Assembly: GCA_002401365.1 (NCBI GenBank)
Contig: NVSW01000063.1
Location: forward strand, 1 to 15,025
Direction: 5' to 3'
Length of the DNA: 15,025 bases
From: Piscirickettsiaceae bacterium
Lineage (GTDB): Bacteria; Pseudomonadota; Gammaproteobacteria; Methylococcales; Cycloclasticaceae
Positions 13,200 through 15,025 of this stretch are shown here, piece after piece (within the stretch, counting starts at the first letter, position 1; each line of letters begins with the position of its first letter). The notes below the pieces were generated by a model. The model was not told the origin of the DNA. It ran no database searches and worked only from the letters and a program-made list of their open reading frames with translations. Both the position numbers and the translations under genes were made by a program.

Positions 13200-13991
13200 A
13201 TGTCATCAGTATTAATTGAAAAAAAAGGAAATATTGCGCGCCTTATATTAAACAGGCCAGATAAGTTAAATGTGTTGGGCTTGGATATGCCCGCAGAACT
13301 TAAGAGATGCACAGATGAGTTGAAAAATGATAACAACATTCGGTGCGTTATTATTACGGGGGCAGGTGACCACTTTATGGCGGGCGGCGATATTGATTAC
13401 TTTAAAACGTTGGTTGATGCCTACGCGATAGAGGGGGAGGCTGCGCTACCCGACGATATGTTTGGCGTACTGCATGCGGCAATACTCAATATAACAACCA
13501 TGGGTAAGCCTGTTATTGCGTCCGTTAAAGGTGCTGCTGCTGGGTTCGGGCTTAGTTTAATGTTGGCATGTGATGTGGTGGTAGCAGCTGATAACGCAGT
13601 CTTATCAGTCGCTTATTGTAAAATTGGTACAACACCGGATGGCGGAATGACCTATTTCTTACCACGTGCAGTAGGGCAAAAGAAAGCGATGGAATTAGCC
13701 CTTACGGGGCAACAGTTTTCAGCGAAACAGGCCGAAACATGGGGAATGGTGAATTACGTGGTTGAGGTTGATGCATTAGAAGCAACAACGGCTGAATTAG
13801 CGCAAAAACTATGTGATGGGCCAGCGGATGTTTTGGCCAGAACTAAACAGCTACTCAACCATACCTACGATGTTAGTTTAGAGGATCGTTTGGAAGAAGA
13901 AGCGGCTAATTTTTATAGCAGTATGCTTAAACCGGATTTTACCGAAGGTGTATTATCTTTTTGCGAAAGACGTCCAGCAAAATTTAATTAG
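13200..13991 (+). CDS. Enoyl-CoA hydratase/isomerase (crotonase) family protein, probably not a hydratase
   Basis: A 263-residue crotonase-superfamily protein, acting on an acyl-CoA in the cytoplasm. It starts at ATG 13200 after a strong SD AGGAGG (13190–13195). The oxyanion-hole segments are present: FMAGGDI (59–65, usually AGAD) and KGAAAGFG (110–117). At the two positions that carry the hydratase glutamates it has S119 and Y139, by alignment with rat enoyl-CoA hydratase E144 and E164. It keeps D147 in KIGTTPDGG, followed by TYFLPR. A PD-G-G-LPR stretch with a catalytic aspartate is the mark of PaaG-like and some enoyl-CoA isomerases. I infer a double-bond isomerase for unsaturated or ring-derived acyl-CoAs rather than a hydratase. 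It is divergent from fadL and 107 bp before a second acyl-CoA synthetase. Confidence 0.88.
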   Translation: MSSVLIEKKGNIARLILNRPDKLNVLGLDMPAELKRCTDELKNDNNIRCVIITGAGDHFMAGGDIDYFKTLVDAYAIEGEAALPDDMFGVLHAAILNITTMGKPVIASVKGAAAGFGLSLMLACDVVVAADNAVLSVAYCKIGTTPDGGMTYFLPRAVGQKKAMELALTGQQFSAKQAETWGMVNYVVEVDALEATTAELAQKLCDGPADVLARTKQLLNHTYDVSLEDRLEEEAANFYSSMLKPDFTEGVLSFCERRPAKFN

Positions 13992-14033
13992 TGATGCATT
14001 TATCAGGGTGTAAAAGAAAATGACCTAGCGATA

Positions 14034-14076
14034 TTCTAATACTGATTAGAAAATGGTAGAATCTTTACATTACAAT
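14034..14076 (+). promoter_or_regulatory. Candidate promoter and inverted repeat before the second acyl-CoA synthetase
   Basis: In the 107 bp between the crotonase and synthetase genes, TTCTAAT (14034–14040) and ATTAGAA (14045–14051) form a 7-bp inverted repeat with a 4-nt spacer. TACAAT (14071–14076), one base off the −10 consensus, follows; the best −35-like sequence, TTAGAA (14046–14051), is part of the repeat, at a long 19-bp spacing. No U-tract follows the repeat, so an operator overlapping a −35 is more likely than a terminator. Confidence 0.35.
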
Positions 14077-14098
14077 TAATGCGGGGGAGAGAAACGAG

Positions 14099-15025
14099 AT
14101 GTCAAATATGAATAATTATAATGAGCTCAAAACTAGCTTCAAACTAGAAACGCCGACGAACTATAACTTTGGTTTTGATGTCATTGATAAACGAGCCGAC
14201 GAGGCAGACAAGCTTGCCTTTATTTCAGTAGATGGCTCAGGTGAGAATATTGAACACTACCAATTTAGTGACTTGCGCGATATTTCAAATCAATTTGCCA
14301 ATGGACTGCTTGATTTAGGTGCTAAGAAAGGTGAGTTAGCCTTTGTAATGATTCCACGCATTCCTGAGTGGTACGCCATTATGATTGGCTGTTGCAAATT
14401 AGGTGTGGTCACCATGCCGGGCACGAATTTGTTAACGCCGAAAGATATTGAATATCGCATCAATCGTTCAAAAGCGACGATGGCGATTGTAACCTCCGAA
14501 AATGCCGATAAAGTGGATGCGATAAAAAGCAAATGCCCAACGTTAGAAAAGTTGATAGTTATTGGTGACGACAGGAATGGTTGGAGCACGTTCAAACAAC
14601 TCACAGAAAATTTCTCAAATACACTAGATAAATCACAATTAGAACCCAGTAAAGCATCTGACTTAATGATGATTTATTTCACCTCTGGTACCACTGGCAT
14701 GCCAAAAATGGTGGCAAGAGACAATGCTTATGCACACGCGCATACCATTACCGGTGAATATTGGATGGACTTGCAAGAAAACGATATTCATTGGACGCTA
14801 TCTGATACGGGTTGGGCAAAAGCTGCTTGGGGAATGTTATACGCGCCTTGGCAAATGGGTGCGGCAATGGTGCTGTTTAATGGCACAGGCTTCGACGCCG
14901 AATTGCACCTTAATCTGATTGAAAAGTTAGGCGTTACAACCTTCTGCGCTCCGCCTACGGTGTACCGCGTTTTTGCTCAAATGGATTTATCACAATATAA
15001 CTTAAGCTCTATTCGTCACGCGATT
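14099..15025 (+). CDS. AMP-dependent acyl-CoA synthetase, medium-chain (ACSM-like) type; 3' end outside window
   Basis: The frame from ATG 14099 stays open to the last base, giving the first 309 residues of an adenylate-forming ligase (full length expected about 540–560). The P-loop is YFTSGTTGMPK (193–203). Segments typical of the acetyl-CoA-synthetase-like and ACSM branch are present, namely RIPEWYAIMIGCCKLG (87–102), the pattern WTLSDTGWAKAAWG (232–245) and GVTTFCAPPTVYR (278–290). The WxLSDxGWA pattern separates it from FadD, whose equivalent is ALPLYHIFSL. Likely substrates are medium-chain or aromatic/branched carboxylates (inference). SD GGGGGAG (14083–14089) lies 9 bp upstream. It is codirectional with the crotonase gene and may be cotranscribed, though the gap has its own promoter-like sequence. 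The catalytic lysine and C-domain are not in view. Confidence 0.9.
   Translation, partial: MSNMNNYNELKTSFKLETPTNYNFGFDVIDKRADEADKLAFISVDGSGENIEHYQFSDLRDISNQFANGLLDLGAKKGELAFVMIPRIPEWYAIMIGCCKLGVVTMPGTNLLTPKDIEYRINRSKATMAIVTSENADKVDAIKSKCPTLEKLIVIGDDRNGWSTFKQLTENFSNTLDKSQLEPSKASDLMMIYFTSGTTGMPKMVARDNAYAHAHTITGEYWMDLQENDIHWTLSDTGWAKAAWGMLYAPWQMGAAMVLFNGTGFDAELHLNLIEKLGVTTFCAPPTVYRVFAQMDLSQYNLSSIRHAI

Noticed and set aside
14290..14604. 104-codon minus-strand frame inside the partial acyl-CoA synthetase
   Set aside because: The plus-strand frame from 14099 to the window end codes for a clear adenylate-forming enzyme; this is its shadow.
1..15025. Mobile element, prophage, CRISPR array or RNA gene
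   Set aside because: No transposase, integrase, regular repeat-spacer pattern, tRNA-like cloverleaf or rRNA-like stretch was seen on either strand. The gene content is housekeeping and core lipid catabolism.

Overview
The window looks like chromosomal DNA from a gammaproteobacterium, probably of a free-living marine or aquatic kind. The gene order cmk–rpsA–ihfB–lapA–lapB at the left is characteristic of Gammaproteobacteria. FadD, FadL, LapB and IhfB all align by eye, from recalled sequences, with the E. coli proteins. Base composition is on the AT-rich side of moderate and looks uniform. No genus can be named from the sequence alone. I see no insertion sequence, prophage, tRNA, rRNA or CRISPR array, and no gene-free stretch reaches 300 bases; the longest is the 156 bp between fadL and the crotonase gene.

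Left part (1–4170, + strand): the 3' end of cmk (CMP kinase), then rpsA (ribosomal protein S1), ihfB (IHF beta subunit) closed by a textbook terminator, and the overlapping pair lapA–lapB, which controls lipopolysaccharide synthesis. A 15-bp perfect hairpin at 4130–4167 separates this housekeeping block from the convergent lipid-catabolism block.

Middle part (4173–13043, − strand): read from right to left this is fadL (outer-membrane long-chain fatty acid channel), a bidirectional terminator, fadD (long-chain acyl-CoA ligase), a LiuR-like MerR regulator, a fadA-type thiolase, a two-domain FadB/FadN-type protein (3-hydroxyacyl-CoA dehydrogenase then enoyl-CoA hydratase), and a large acyl-CoA dehydrogenase. 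Together they form a complete import-activation-beta-oxidation set: FadL uptake, FadD activation, FadE-like dehydrogenation, hydration and second oxidation by the fused protein, thiolysis by the thiolase. merR, fadA, fadN and fadE are packed with gaps of 10, −1 and 2 bp and must be one operon. A 16-bp near-palindrome in front of merR resembles LiuR-type operators and probably autoregulates it.

Right part (13200–15025, + strand): divergent from fadL lie a crotonase-superfamily gene that lacks both hydratase glutamates, so is probably an isomerase, and the first 309 codons of a second acyl-CoA synthetase of the medium-chain (ACSM-like) type, cut by the window edge.

I did not find a clearly new biological system. 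The points most worth checking are the LiuR-like regulator and operator on a straight-chain beta-oxidation operon, the reversed-domain FadN-type enzyme, the glutamate-less crotonase next to a second ligase, and possible RNA structures or a small leader ORF ahead of rpsA and lapA.
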